Part shown: positions 15,307 through 24,052 of the stretch, piece after piece
How the letters are laid out: every line of letters starts with the position of its first letter
Position numbering within the stretch: position 1 is the stretch's first letter
Assembly (NCBI GenBank): GCA_903970625.1
Contig: CAJCJG010000246.1
Span: 1-45,793 of the forward strand
Source of the DNA: Solirubrobacterales bacterium 70-9
Lineage (GTDB): Bacteria; Pseudomonadota; Alphaproteobacteria; Acetobacterales; Acetobacteraceae
DNA: 45,793 nucleotides
Reading direction: 5' to 3'
The notes under the pieces: generated by a model
What the model saw: the letters and a program-made list of their open reading frames with translations, nothing else
Told to the model about the DNA's origin: nothing
Database searches by the model: none
Program-made: the position numbers and the translations under genes

Positions 15307-17741
15307 TGCGACGCTGGGCGTTACTGTTGGTGGTGATCGTACTCGCCGTCGTGGCCGGCTATGTCTGGCTGGGTCGTGGTGGGCCGATCCGTGACGAGGC
15401 GCTGCGCGCCGGGCGGGAGGCGGCCACCTTTCCAGCCGCCGCCGACGATTATTTTCACGACATGGACGGCGCCCCGGCCCTGACGCCAGCCGAAATCCAG
15501 GGCCGCAACACTTGGCTGGTCTGGACCGGCGGCAACGACAAGTTCTGGGACGGCATGACGGCGACGACATTCGGCGCGTTCGACCTGCTCAAGATCGTCA
15601 GTTCGCATCCCGGCTTGAAAGCCAATCGCGACAATCGCTGGGAGTATCTTGGCGCCGTCAACGAGCCGTGCTTCGACAAGCCAACCGGCCCCGATCCTGA
15701 CCATTTCGGCCTGTGGCTCGACAAGCGCCGTGCCGACTGCGCGCCCGACCCGTTCGCGGATGCCCAAAAATATCCGGGTGTGAAGATCGGCGCGCGCGGC
15801 ACGACCGTGCCGGTCGGCTCCTACTACGGCGAGCCGACCGGCATCGTCGGTTTGCGGCTGTTCCCGAACCCCGATTTCGACGAGACGGCAAAACAGCGGT
15901 GGAACGCCGAACGCTACTACACGGACGAAAAATACTACGACGACAAGGCCCTGGTGCGGCCGTACCGCGTCGGCATGTCGTGCGGCTTCTGCCATGTCGG
16001 GCCAAGCCCGGTGCATCCGCCGGCCGATCCCGCGCATCCGACGTTCGCCGACCTCAGTTCCACCGTGGGCGCGCAATATATGTGGGTGGACCGGCTGTTC
16101 ATCTACGACAGCCGCGCGAGCAACTTTTTCTATCAGCTTGTCCACACCTATCGCCCGGGTGCGATGGACACGTCGTTGGTCTCCACCGACAACATCAACA
16201 ACCCGCGCACGATGAACGCGATCTACAATCTCGGCCCGCGGCTGGACGAAGCGATGCGCTGGGGCAAGGAACGACTGGTGGGCGGCGAGCTGAACAACAA
16301 GCAGTTCAACGACTACACGACCGACCCGACGCTGACGCGTTTTTTCCAGAAGCCGGACACGGTATTCACGCCGCGCGTGCTGAAGGACGGGTCCGACTCC
16401 GTCGGCGCGCTGGGCGCGCTCAATCGCGTGTATCTCAACATCGGCCTGTTCAGCGAGGAGTGGCTGACCCACTTCAACGCCGTCGTCGGCGGCAAGCCGA
16501 TTACCCCGATCGAGATTTCCGTGGCCGAGCAGAACTCCGCCTACTGGAAAGCCACCGAAGCGCAAACCCCGGCCACGGCGCTGTTCTTTCTGAAGGCCGG
16601 CCGCCCCGACCATCTGGCCGACGCGCCCGGTGGCGCCAAATATCTCGACGCCGACGCGGCGACGATGGATCGCGGCAAGACGGTGTTCGCGGAGACGTGC
16701 GCGCGCTGCCATTCCAGCAAGGCGCCGACACCGGCCAAGGGCCTGGACCCGACGGGCTGCAACGGCCCGCACTATCTGGAGTGCTGGAACGCCTACTGGG
16801 CCTGGACCAAGACCGACGAGTACAAGGCGCAAATGCGCGACATCGTGCATAAGCCCGACTTTCTCGATGGCAACTACCTGTCCGCCGACTTCCGTGTGCC
16901 CGTGACGCTGCTGCAAACCAATGCGTGCAGCCCACTCGCGACCAATGCGCTGCGCGGCAACATCTGGGACAATTTTTCCTCCGAGGACTACAAGTCCCTG
17001 CCGTCGGTCGGCGACATCACCGTGCATGATCCGTTCACTGGCAAGCCTTACCAGTGGCACATGCCGGCCGGCGGGCGCGGCTATACACGGCCGCCGTCCC
17101 TGATCAGCGTTTGGTCCACCGCACCGTTCCTGCTGAACAACAGCCTCGGGCCGTTCGAGTCCAGCCCCTCCGTCGATGCGCGCATGAAGGTATTCAATGC
17201 GTCCATCGAGCAATTGCTGTGGCCGGAGAAGCGCGACAAGGACGAGGTGCTGAAGGATGCGGTTCCGGGGGTGATCGACCGCACCCAGGTGCGCAGCTTC
17301 ATCACCATCCCGGATGGCTTCGTGCCGGACGCGCTGCGCCCAGCGCAAGGGTTGCTGCATCGGTGGCTGCCGCAATTCTTCGGCGCCAGCGGCGATGTCA
17401 CCATCGGCCCGATTCCGAAGGGCGTGCCGGTCAATCTGTTGGCCAACATCCAGCCGCTTGCCGAGAGCGACGACCCGGCCGAGATCGTGCGCCATACGGA
17501 CAAGGTGCTCGCCCTGCTGGATGCGCTGCGCCACGATCTGTCGGCAGCGCCGGCCGATGCGACGGACGAGCAGTTGCTGGCAAAATTCGCCAATCTCGCC
17601 AAACCGATGCTCGAACTCAGCAAGTGCCCGGATTTCGTCGTCAATCGCGGCCACTATTTCGGCACCGACAAACTGGGCGAGGAGACGCCCCTGTCGGACG
17701 ACGACAAACGCGCGCTGATCGCGTTCATGAAAACCTTCTGA
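15306..17741 (+). CDS. Large dihaem cytochrome c, possibly RoxA-like
   Basis: 811 residues from ATG 15306, with AGGAGGA upstream inside the preceding gene. An N-terminal hydrophobic segment (4-22) is a signal peptide or anchor, so the protein faces the periplasm. Two haem c sites are present: CGFCH at 226-230 and CARCH at 465-469. The region after the second haem has a GGRGYTRPPSL segment followed by APFLLNNSLG, as in dihaem peroxidase/RoxA-type proteins. Length and haem spacing are closer to rubber oxygenase RoxA-like proteins than to short MauG or CcpA. It may be an oxygenase or peroxidase, or an electron acceptor for the GMC flavoprotein that follows. The RoxA comparison is from memory and needs a profile search. 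Confidence 0.75.
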   Translation: MRRWALLLVVIVLAVVAGYVWLGRGGPIRDEALRAGREAATFPAAADDYFHDMDGAPALTPAEIQGRNTWLVWTGGNDKFWDGMTATTFGAFDLLKIVSSHPGLKANRDNRWEYLGAVNEPCFDKPTGPDPDHFGLWLDKRRADCAPDPFADAQKYPGVKIGARGTTVPVGSYYGEPTGIVGLRLFPNPDFDETAKQRWNAERYYTDEKYYDDKALVRPYRVGMSCGFCHVGPSPVHPPADPAHPTFADLSSTVGAQYMWVDRLFIYDSRASNFFYQLVHTYRPGAMDTSLVSTDNINNPRTMNAIYNLGPRLDEAMRWGKERLVGGELNNKQFNDYTTDPTLTRFFQKPDTVFTPRVLKDGSDSVGALGALNRVYLNIGLFSEEWLTHFNAVVGGKPITPIEISVAEQNSAYWKATEAQTPATALFFLKAGRPDHLADAPGGAKYLDADAATMDRGKTVFAETCARCHSSKAPTPAKGLDPTGCNGPHYLECWNAYWAWTKTDEYKAQMRDIVHKPDFLDGNYLSADFRVPVTLLQTNACSPLATNALRGNIWDNFSSEDYKSLPSVGDITVHDPFTGKPYQWHMPAGGRGYTRPPSLISVWSTAPFLLNNSLGPFESSPSVDARMKVFNASIEQLLWPEKRDKDEVLKDAVPGVIDRTQVRSFITIPDGFVPDALRPAQGLLHRWLPQFFGASGDVTIGPIPKGVPVNLLANIQPLAESDDPAEIVRHTDKVLALLDALRHDLSAAPADATDEQLLAKFANLAKPMLELSKCPDFVVNRGHYFGTDKLGEETPLSDDDKRALIAFMKTF

Positions 17742-17746
17742 GCGCC

Positions 17747-19579
17747 ATGTCGGACGCCGACTACGATCATATCGTCGTGGGCTCCGGGGCCGGCGGCGGC
17801 ACCGTCGCCGCACGGCTGGCGGAGGCGGGGCGGCGCGTGGTGCTGTTGGAGGCGGGCGGCGATCCGCGCGCGGAGGCAGACCCGCGCTTGCCGGACGACT
17901 ACGACGTGCCGGCCTTCCATCCGTTCGCGTCGGAAAATCCCGCGCTAAGTTGGGATTTCTTCGTGCGGCACTATGCCGACGCCGCCCAGCAGGCGCGCGA
18001 CCCAAATTTTCGGCAGGAACATGGCGGCGTGCTCTATCCGCGCGCGGCGGGGCTTGGCGGCTGCACGGCGCACAACGCGATGATCTTTCTGGCGGCACCG
18101 GACGCCGACTGGGACGAGATCGCGGACCTGACCGGCGACGCCGGCTGGTCGGGGGCAGCGATGAGCCGGCATTTCCGCGCCATCGAGGATTGCCACCATC
18201 GCCCGGAATGGCGGCTACCGGAACTGATCGGCCTGGACCCGACCGGCCACGGCTGGTCCGGCTGGCTGCGCACCGAGCGCGCGATGCCACCCTCCGTGTT
18301 CAGCGACGATCCGCTGATCCGCACGCTGCTGGAATCGGCACTGGTGGCCATAAACGACGCGCCCATGCCGTTGGCCGAACTGTGGCGCCTGTTCGAGGAT
18401 CAGGCGGACCCGAACGACCGCCGTGTGGCAAAAGCGGGGTTCGAGGGGGTGTGCTACACGCCGCTGACCACCGCGCAGCATCGCCGAGCCGGCACGCGCG
18501 AGCGGGTGCTGGACGTTGCGCAAAGGTTCCCGGAGCGGCTGCGGATCGAGACCGATGCACTGGCAACGCGCGTGCTGCTGGACGCGGACGGGACGGTCGC
18601 CGGCCTGGAATACCGCAAGGGCGCCCGGTTGTATCGCGCGCACGCGGCGCCGAGCATGGACGATGGCGAAACCCGCGTGTTGCGCGCCCGTGGCGACATC
18701 ATTCTGGCCGGCGGTACGTTCAACACGCCGCAACTGCTGATGCTGTCCGGCATCGGCGATCCGGCGGCGCTGGCGGCGCACGGCATCCGCCCCGCCGTCG
18801 ATCTGCCCGGCGTCGGCGCCAATTTGCAGGACCGCTACGAGGTCGGCGTGGTCAACCGCATGGCGCAGCCGTGGTCGGCGCTGGAAGGCGCGCGGTTCGA
18901 GCGCGGCGACCCGCTGTATGAGGATTGGACGCGCGGAGAGGGCATGTACATCTCCAACGGAGCGGCCCTGGCGGTCGCGCGCCGGTCGTCGCCGGACGCG
19001 CCCCTGCCGGACCTGATGTGCATGGCGCTGCTGGCGGAGTTCCGGGGCTATTTCCCCGGCTACTCGCGCCTGATCGCCGACAGCCGCCGGCATCTGACCT
19101 GGGCGATCCTGAAAGCGCACACCGCCAACCGCGCCGGCCGCGTCGCGCTGCGCTCCGCCGACCCGCGCGACCGGCCCGACATCCTGTTCAATTCGTTCGT
19201 CGGCGCCGGCGCCGCTGCGGATTTGGCGGCGGTTGTCGAGGGCATCAAATTCGCTCGCCGCATGACCGCGCACCTGATCGCGACCGGGGTGGTCGAGACG
19301 GAACTGCTGCCCGGCCCGAACGTCACCGACGCGGACCTCGTGCAATTCGTCCGCGACCATGCCTGGGGCCATCATGCCGCCGGCACCTGCGCCATCGGCC
19401 CCCGCGCGGCGGGTGGCGTGCTGGACGGAGCGCTGCGCGTGCATGGCACACGCGGGCTGCGGGTCGCGGATGCCTCGGTGTTCCCCCGCATCCCGGGCAC
19501 CTTCATCGCCAGCGCGGTGATGATGGTGGGCGAGCGCGCAGCCGAACTGATAATGGCCGACAGCGATGCGGTGTCCTGA
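17747..19579 (+). CDS. GMC-family FAD-dependent oxidoreductase
   Basis: 610 residues from ATG 17747, 5 bp after the cytochrome stop. The N-terminus has the FAD-binding GSGAGGG motif and LLEAG; the middle has the GMC pattern AGGTFNTPQLL; the C-terminal catalytic part has W-G-H542-H543. The second active-site residue, usually His or Asn, appears replaced in PGTFIAS. GMC enzymes oxidise alcohols, sugars or sterols. No signal peptide is seen. Partnering with a cytochrome c is known for membrane-bound alcohol and sugar dehydrogenases of this family, so electrons may flow to the adjacent dihaem protein, but a periplasmic location for the flavoprotein would need an export route. Confidence 0.88.
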   Translation: MSDADYDHIVVGSGAGGGTVAARLAEAGRRVVLLEAGGDPRAEADPRLPDDYDVPAFHPFASENPALSWDFFVRHYADAAQQARDPNFRQEHGGVLYPRAAGLGGCTAHNAMIFLAAPDADWDEIADLTGDAGWSGAAMSRHFRAIEDCHHRPEWRLPELIGLDPTGHGWSGWLRTERAMPPSVFSDDPLIRTLLESALVAINDAPMPLAELWRLFEDQADPNDRRVAKAGFEGVCYTPLTTAQHRRAGTRERVLDVAQRFPERLRIETDALATRVLLDADGTVAGLEYRKGARLYRAHAAPSMDDGETRVLRARGDIILAGGTFNTPQLLMLSGIGDPAALAAHGIRPAVDLPGVGANLQDRYEVGVVNRMAQPWSALEGARFERGDPLYEDWTRGEGMYISNGAALAVARRSSPDAPLPDLMCMALLAEFRGYFPGYSRLIADSRRHLTWAILKAHTANRAGRVALRSADPRDRPDILFNSFVGAGAAADLAAVVEGIKFARRMTAHLIATGVVETELLPGPNVTDADLVQFVRDHAWGHHAAGTCAIGPRAAGGVLDGALRVHGTRGLRVADASVFPRIPGTFIASAVMMVGERAAELIMADSDAVS

Positions 19580-19733
19580 TCGCATTGAAAAAATCTTCGA
19601 GACATCTTTATGAAACTGGCACGCGCAAGCTGCTTCATTGAATCGTCACTCGTTCATCTCCGACTCGACGCCAATCCGCAACCGACCGGCCGTTAAAACC
19701 CCCTCGCCACTCACTTCGAGCATGGGGGACACT
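19580..19733 (+). promoter_or_regulatory. Leader region of the phospholipase C gene
   Basis: 154 bp without a gene. It contains an AT-richer stretch near 19584-19615 that could hold a promoter, a weak Pho-box-like element at 19632-19649, and a GGGGGA ribosome-binding site at 19724-19729. An ATG at 19722, in frame, is an alternative start four codons earlier. Confidence 0.4.
19632..19649 (+). promoter_or_regulatory. Weak Pho-box-like element (tentative)
   Basis: GCTTCAT, four bases, TCGTCAC: the TCAY cores are 11 bp apart as in a PhoB box, but the seven-base units differ from CTGTCAY at two to three positions. Alone this could be chance. It is listed because the product is a phosphoesterase and better candidates occur at 24970-25052. 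Confidence 0.25.
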
Positions 19734-21761
19734 ATGAATCGAACTACCCGCACACGCCTGATGGCGTGCGGTTCGCTGCTGGCGATGACACTCAACACGA
19801 TGGCTCCGGCCGTCGCCGCGACCACCGCCATCAACGACAGCAACACGACCACGCCGATCAAGCACGTCATCGTCATCGTCGGCGAAAATCGCAGCTTCGA
19901 CCATGTGTTCGCCACCTACACACCGCCCAAGGGCACGGTGGACAACCTGCTGAGCAAGGGCATCGTCAAAGCCGACGGCACGCCGGGTCCGAACGTCGGC
20001 CTCGCCGCGCAGTATTTCGCGCGGGACGTGAACGCGTACCAGATCGGCCCCCACGACAAGGTCAAATACGGCCATCTGCCGCCGATCATGACCGCCGGGG
20101 CGCCGAAGGCCGCGCCGTTCGCGCCGGTTGCCGGCGACACCGCGATCCTGACGGAAGCCGATTACGGGCTTGAGACGGGCACCGAGCCGTACGCCTCGGC
20201 GCCGATCATCCCCGGCACCCCGGACATAGATCTGATCGCGACCGGCGGCACGGGCCTTGGGAAATATATCGTCGATACCCGCATCCCGAACGCGGCCGCA
20301 CCGCCGAACGCGCCCTTCCAGATCACCAACCCGCACGGCACCGCCACCTACGACGACTACGCCGCCAGCCCGGTGCATCGTTTCTACCAGATGTTCCAGC
20401 AGATGGACTGCTCGGACGCCAACGCGACGCCCACCAACACCTCGGGCTGCCTGAACGACCTGTTTCCCTGGGTTGAAACGACCGTCGGCGCAGGTGGCAA
20501 CGGCGAGACGCCGCTGCAATACACCGGCGGCGCGCCGTTCACCGACGAATCCACCGGCGAGGGCTCCACGGCGATGGGGTTCTACAACGTGGCGACCGGC
20601 GACATGCCGTACTTCAAGAAACTGGCCGACACCTACGCGCTTGGCGACAACTACCACCAGCCGGTCAAGGGCGGCACCGGCGCCGATAGCGTCTATCTGG
20701 GCTATGCCTCGGCCGTTTGGTACTCCGATACCAAGACCGGCGTCCCGGCGGTCCCGCCGGCCGGCCAGATCGAGAACCCGAATCCGCTGCCGGGCACCAA
20801 CAACTGGTACACCAACGACGGCTACGGCTCGACCTCGACGGCCAAGGGCGGCACCTACACCGAGTGCGCGGCCCCGACGCAGCCGGCGGTGCGGACGATC
20901 CGCACCTACCTGAATGTGCTGGATGTCGCCCCGAACTGCCAGGGCGGCCGCTACTACCTGCTGAACAACTACAACCCGGGCTTCAGCTTCAGCGCGACCG
21001 GCGTGCTGACGCCGGACCCGACGCCGATCGCGGCGTCCGACTTCACGATCCCGCCGCTGTCGCAGAAATCCATCGCCAACACGCTGGACGACGCCAAGGT
21101 GAGCTGGACGTACTACGGTGAGGGCTGGAACTGGTACAAGCAGCCCAGCACGCTGCCGGCCGTGCTCGCGGGCAACCAAGTCTATTGCAACATCTGCAAT
21201 CCGTTTCTGTACCAGTCCTACGTGATGAACAGCCCAAGCCGGGTGGCGCGTAACCTGAAGGACACCGCCGACCTCTACACCGACCTCGCCAACGGCACGC
21301 TGCCGGCGGTGTCGTGGGTGAAGCCGGGCGGGCTGAACGACGGCCATCCGTCCTCCTCCAAGTTCGATATCTTCGAAGCTTTCACAAAGAAGATCATCGA
21401 CCTGCTGAACGCGGCGCCGAACGGCCTCGCGTCCGACACGGCGGTGTTCATCACCGTGGACGAAGGCGGCGGTTACTGGGACTCGGGCTTCATTCAGGCC
21501 GTCGACTATTTCGGCAACGGAACCCGCATCCCGATGATCGTGGTTTCGCCCTACTCCAAGGGCGTGGGCGTGGTGCATACCTACGGCGAGCACTCCTCGT
21601 TCATCAAGTTCGTCGAGAAGAACTGGGGCCTGCCGCCGATCACCAGCTTCTCGCGCGACAACCTGCCGAACCCGGTGCAGACGGGTCCCAACCCGTATGT
21701 CCCGGTCAACGGCCCGGCGATCGACGACCTGACGAGCTACTTCAAGTTCCCGGCGAACTGA
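19734..21761 (+). CDS. Secreted phosphoesterase: phospholipase C / acid phosphatase family
   Basis: 675 residues from ATG 19734. A signal peptide covers about 1-28. The mature start HVIVIVGENRSFDH is the hallmark of the PF04185 phosphoesterase family (phospholipase C, AcpA), whose Glu-Asn pair binds the catalytic metal. Near the C-terminus VDEGGGYWDSG and an EHSSFIKFVE segment complete the metal site. Such enzymes hydrolyse phospholipids or phosphate monoesters outside the cytoplasm and are often phosphate-starvation induced. It stands alone between a 154-bp leader and a GNRA-loop hairpin. Whether it is a lipase or an acid phosphatase cannot be settled from motifs. Confidence 0.87.
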   Translation: MNRTTRTRLMACGSLLAMTLNTMAPAVAATTAINDSNTTTPIKHVIVIVGENRSFDHVFATYTPPKGTVDNLLSKGIVKADGTPGPNVGLAAQYFARDVNAYQIGPHDKVKYGHLPPIMTAGAPKAAPFAPVAGDTAILTEADYGLETGTEPYASAPIIPGTPDIDLIATGGTGLGKYIVDTRIPNAAAPPNAPFQITNPHGTATYDDYAASPVHRFYQMFQQMDCSDANATPTNTSGCLNDLFPWVETTVGAGGNGETPLQYTGGAPFTDESTGEGSTAMGFYNVATGDMPYFKKLADTYALGDNYHQPVKGGTGADSVYLGYASAVWYSDTKTGVPAVPPAGQIENPNPLPGTNNWYTNDGYGSTSTAKGGTYTECAAPTQPAVRTIRTYLNVLDVAPNCQGGRYYLLNNYNPGFSFSATGVLTPDPTPIAASDFTIPPLSQKSIANTLDDAKVSWTYYGEGWNWYKQPSTLPAVLAGNQVYCNICNPFLYQSYVMNSPSRVARNLKDTADLYTDLANGTLPAVSWVKPGGLNDGHPSSSKFDIFEAFTKKIIDLLNAAPNGLASDTAVFITVDEGGGYWDSGFIQAVDYFGNGTRIPMIVVSPYSKGVGVVHTYGEHSSFIKFVEKNWGLPPITSFSRDNLPNPVQTGPNPYVPVNGPAIDDLTSYFKFPAN

Positions 21762-21801
21762 ACCTGCCTGCGACCGCCGCAAGAGGCGCGGGCGACACGA
21801 A

Positions 21802-21825
21802 AGGGGACGCGGCAACGCGTCCCCT
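21802..21825 (+). terminator. Perfect hairpin with GCAA tetraloop
   Basis: AGGGGACGCG (21802-21811) pairs exactly with CGCGTCCCCT (21816-21825) around GCAA, a GNRA-type loop. No T tract follows. It sits 40 bp past the phosphoesterase stop and probably ends or protects that transcript. Confidence 0.6.
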
Positions 21826-21876
21826 CACGTGCGCCTGGCCGCCGGCGCGCCCAATGCCAAATCCGGAGTGGATACA

Positions 21877-24039
21877 ATGCGCCTGCTGCCAACCGCCCTC
21901 GCCTTACTCCCGGCCCTCGCGGCCATGATGCTCGCCGGGCCAACCGATGCTGTTGAAACGGACCCGTTCTGGAGCATCATCTGCCACTCGGGCGGGGCAA
22001 GCGAGGCGACATTGGTGTCCGACTCGTCGTACGACGCGGCGGACGTGCCGCTTTGCGGGCCGGCGCCGGCGGTGTTCCACGAACTTCCCGTCGTCGGCCA
22101 CGGCCAGGATACCAGCGTCGTCCTGCGCGTCGGCTTCGACACGAAGACCTCCCACCTCTGCTTCGTCAACCATCTGTTGCAGGAAGCCCCGGTGATCCGC
22201 GTCGGCGCCGGCCATACGCTGACCATCAACCTGACCAACACACTGCGCAACAGCGGCATCCATCACCAAACGAACTGCGCGATCCAGAACTGGGGCGGCG
22301 AGAATCTCTGCCTGCCGCAACCCGTGTTCGCCGAAGCCCCGGGGCCGGATGGCCCGTATTACCCGATCATGGCCAACGAGGCGCACTCGGCCGACGGCAG
22401 CATCAACCTGCATGTCCACGGCCTGTTCGTCTCGCCGCTTCCGTGCAGCGACGAAGTGCTGCGCAGCACGATCTATCCGATCAACTGGGGCGGCCCGGTG
22501 GCGCCGACGCAGCCGTGCCAGACCTCGCCGCACGAATTGACCTACACGTACAACCTGCCGTCGGACCATCCCGCCGGCCTCTATTGGTATCACACGCATC
22601 GCCACGGCCAGTCCGAGCAGGAAACCCAGATGGGGCTGGTGGGCGCCATCATCGTCGAGGACGGCGGCGACGCCTACCGCCGCTCGATCGGCGTAACCGA
22701 CGAGGTGCTGGTGATCGGCGACACGCCGATCCCGGCCTGCAACGTCTCCGGCGGCGTCGAGTGCGATATCGTACGCCGGCCGGTCGGTGTGGCGCCGCTA
22801 ACCGCGCGGCAGGCCAGCCCAGCGGTGGCGCGACAGGCCGCCGCCGTTGCCGCCACCGTGGCCACGGCCGCCGTCTCCACCCAGCCGGTTCTGGACCCGC
22901 GCATCGACCAGGCGGACCAGGCGGGCGAATGCGCGCAGGGCGCCTACGACGCCAGCGGCGGGCAGGAATTATGGTCGCTGACGCTGAACGGCGCGCCGGT
23001 GCTGGACAATCCCGGCACCGGGTATCAGCCGGACAGTGCGCTGTTGACCAAGACGATGCAGCCGGGGCAGCGGCAGATTTTCCGCATCGTCAACGCCGCC
23101 GCCGACTCGTTCATCGCGCCGCAGATCGTGCTCTCGCAGAACGGCGTCGAGACCCTTCAGCCGCTGGAAGTCTTCGCCCGCGACGGCGTGGGCCTCGCGG
23201 ACGCGCAGGGCAACCGGCATATGGGATTCTTCGATGTCTCCACGACGCCGCTGATCGTGCCGCCGGCCGGGCGGATCGAGCTTGTCGTCCATGCGCCGCC
23301 GATCGGCGCCAAGCTGTATCTGCAAAGTGCCCAGGTGAATCCCGGTTGCGGCGGCAACGCCTATCCAGGGCGGCGGCTGCTGCTGGTCACGCCGGCGGGC
23401 GACGCAGTGCCGGCCGGTGCCGCCGACGACAGCGACCTGATCACCAACCTGCCCCGCCTGCGCGCCTATCTCGGCACGCTGAATGCAGCACCCACCGTCC
23501 ACCGCACGTTCGTGTTCTCCGAATATGGGCGGGCCTTCACCTACAGCCTGACGAAATGGAACAGCGGCCCGCCGACGGACTACGACTACAACCCGGACCT
23601 GACCGATTTCTACCTCACCGAAGTCGCGTCCGACGACGGCGAAGTCGATCCAAACGCCACGGCGCTGCGCCCCTTCAACGCCCACAATTTGGCGCCGCAG
23701 GTGGTTGTCCATCTGCACGGCCGCGAGAGCGTGACGGAGGAGTGGCTGGTGGAGAATTCCACCCTGGAAATCCACGCCTTCCACATGCATCAGATCCATT
23801 TCCGCGATATCTCGTCGGGCAGCAGCAATCCGGACCTGGAGCCGGTGCTGGACACCGTCGTCGTGCCGGCTGCACCGCTGATCGGCGACACGGCGACCGG
23901 CTATCCCGGCGCGCCGGGCTGGGTGCGGCTGCGGATGACCTTCACCAAGGCCGACATCGGCGAATTCGTGTTTCATTGTCACATCCTCGAACACGAGGAC
24001 AGCGGCATGATGGGCAAGGTGCAGGTGGTCGCGGACTGA
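21877..24039 (+). CDS. Multicopper oxidase
   Basis: 720 residues from ATG 21877, with GGAG nine bases upstream. Signal peptide about 1-22. All four copper-ligand motifs are present in order: HVHG, HTHRHG, HAFHMH and the type-1/type-2/3 motif HCHILEHEDSGMM near the C-terminus. The axial ligand is Met. An unusual Ala/Val/Thr-rich, low-complexity stretch of about 40 residues interrupts the protein near residues 305-350 between cupredoxin domains, and several extra Cys suggest disulphides. It oxidises phenols, metals or other donors with oxygen in the periplasm. The copper import genes at the left end of the window could supply it. Substrate unknown. Confidence 0.9.
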   Translation: MRLLPTALALLPALAAMMLAGPTDAVETDPFWSIICHSGGASEATLVSDSSYDAADVPLCGPAPAVFHELPVVGHGQDTSVVLRVGFDTKTSHLCFVNHLLQEAPVIRVGAGHTLTINLTNTLRNSGIHHQTNCAIQNWGGENLCLPQPVFAEAPGPDGPYYPIMANEAHSADGSINLHVHGLFVSPLPCSDEVLRSTIYPINWGGPVAPTQPCQTSPHELTYTYNLPSDHPAGLYWYHTHRHGQSEQETQMGLVGAIIVEDGGDAYRRSIGVTDEVLVIGDTPIPACNVSGGVECDIVRRPVGVAPLTARQASPAVARQAAAVAATVATAAVSTQPVLDPRIDQADQAGECAQGAYDASGGQELWSLTLNGAPVLDNPGTGYQPDSALLTKTMQPGQRQIFRIVNAAADSFIAPQIVLSQNGVETLQPLEVFARDGVGLADAQGNRHMGFFDVSTTPLIVPPAGRIELVVHAPPIGAKLYLQSAQVNPGCGGNAYPGRRLLLVTPAGDAVPAGAADDSDLITNLPRLRAYLGTLNAAPTVHRTFVFSEYGRAFTYSLTKWNSGPPTDYDYNPDLTDFYLTEVASDDGEVDPNATALRPFNAHNLAPQVVVHLHGRESVTEEWLVENSTLEIHAFHMHQIHFRDISSGSSNPDLEPVLDTVVVPAAPLIGDTATGYPGAPGWVRLRMTFTKADIGEFVFHCHILEHEDSGMMGKVQVVAD

Positions 24040-24052
24040 GGAACGAAGCCCC

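Noticed and set aside
15321-18290. 989-codon open frame antisense to the dihaem cytochrome and GMC genes
   Set aside because: Long only because of high GC in the real genes; translation is low-complexity Arg/Val/Gly and crosses a real gene boundary.
19635-21815. 726-codon open frame antisense to the phospholipase C gene
   Set aside because: No recognisable motif; the plus strand encodes a signal peptide and complete phosphoesterase motifs.
8217-24039. Genomic island or prophage
   Set aside because: Base composition and codon use match the rest of the window and there is no integrase, tRNA or attachment-site repeat at either edge.
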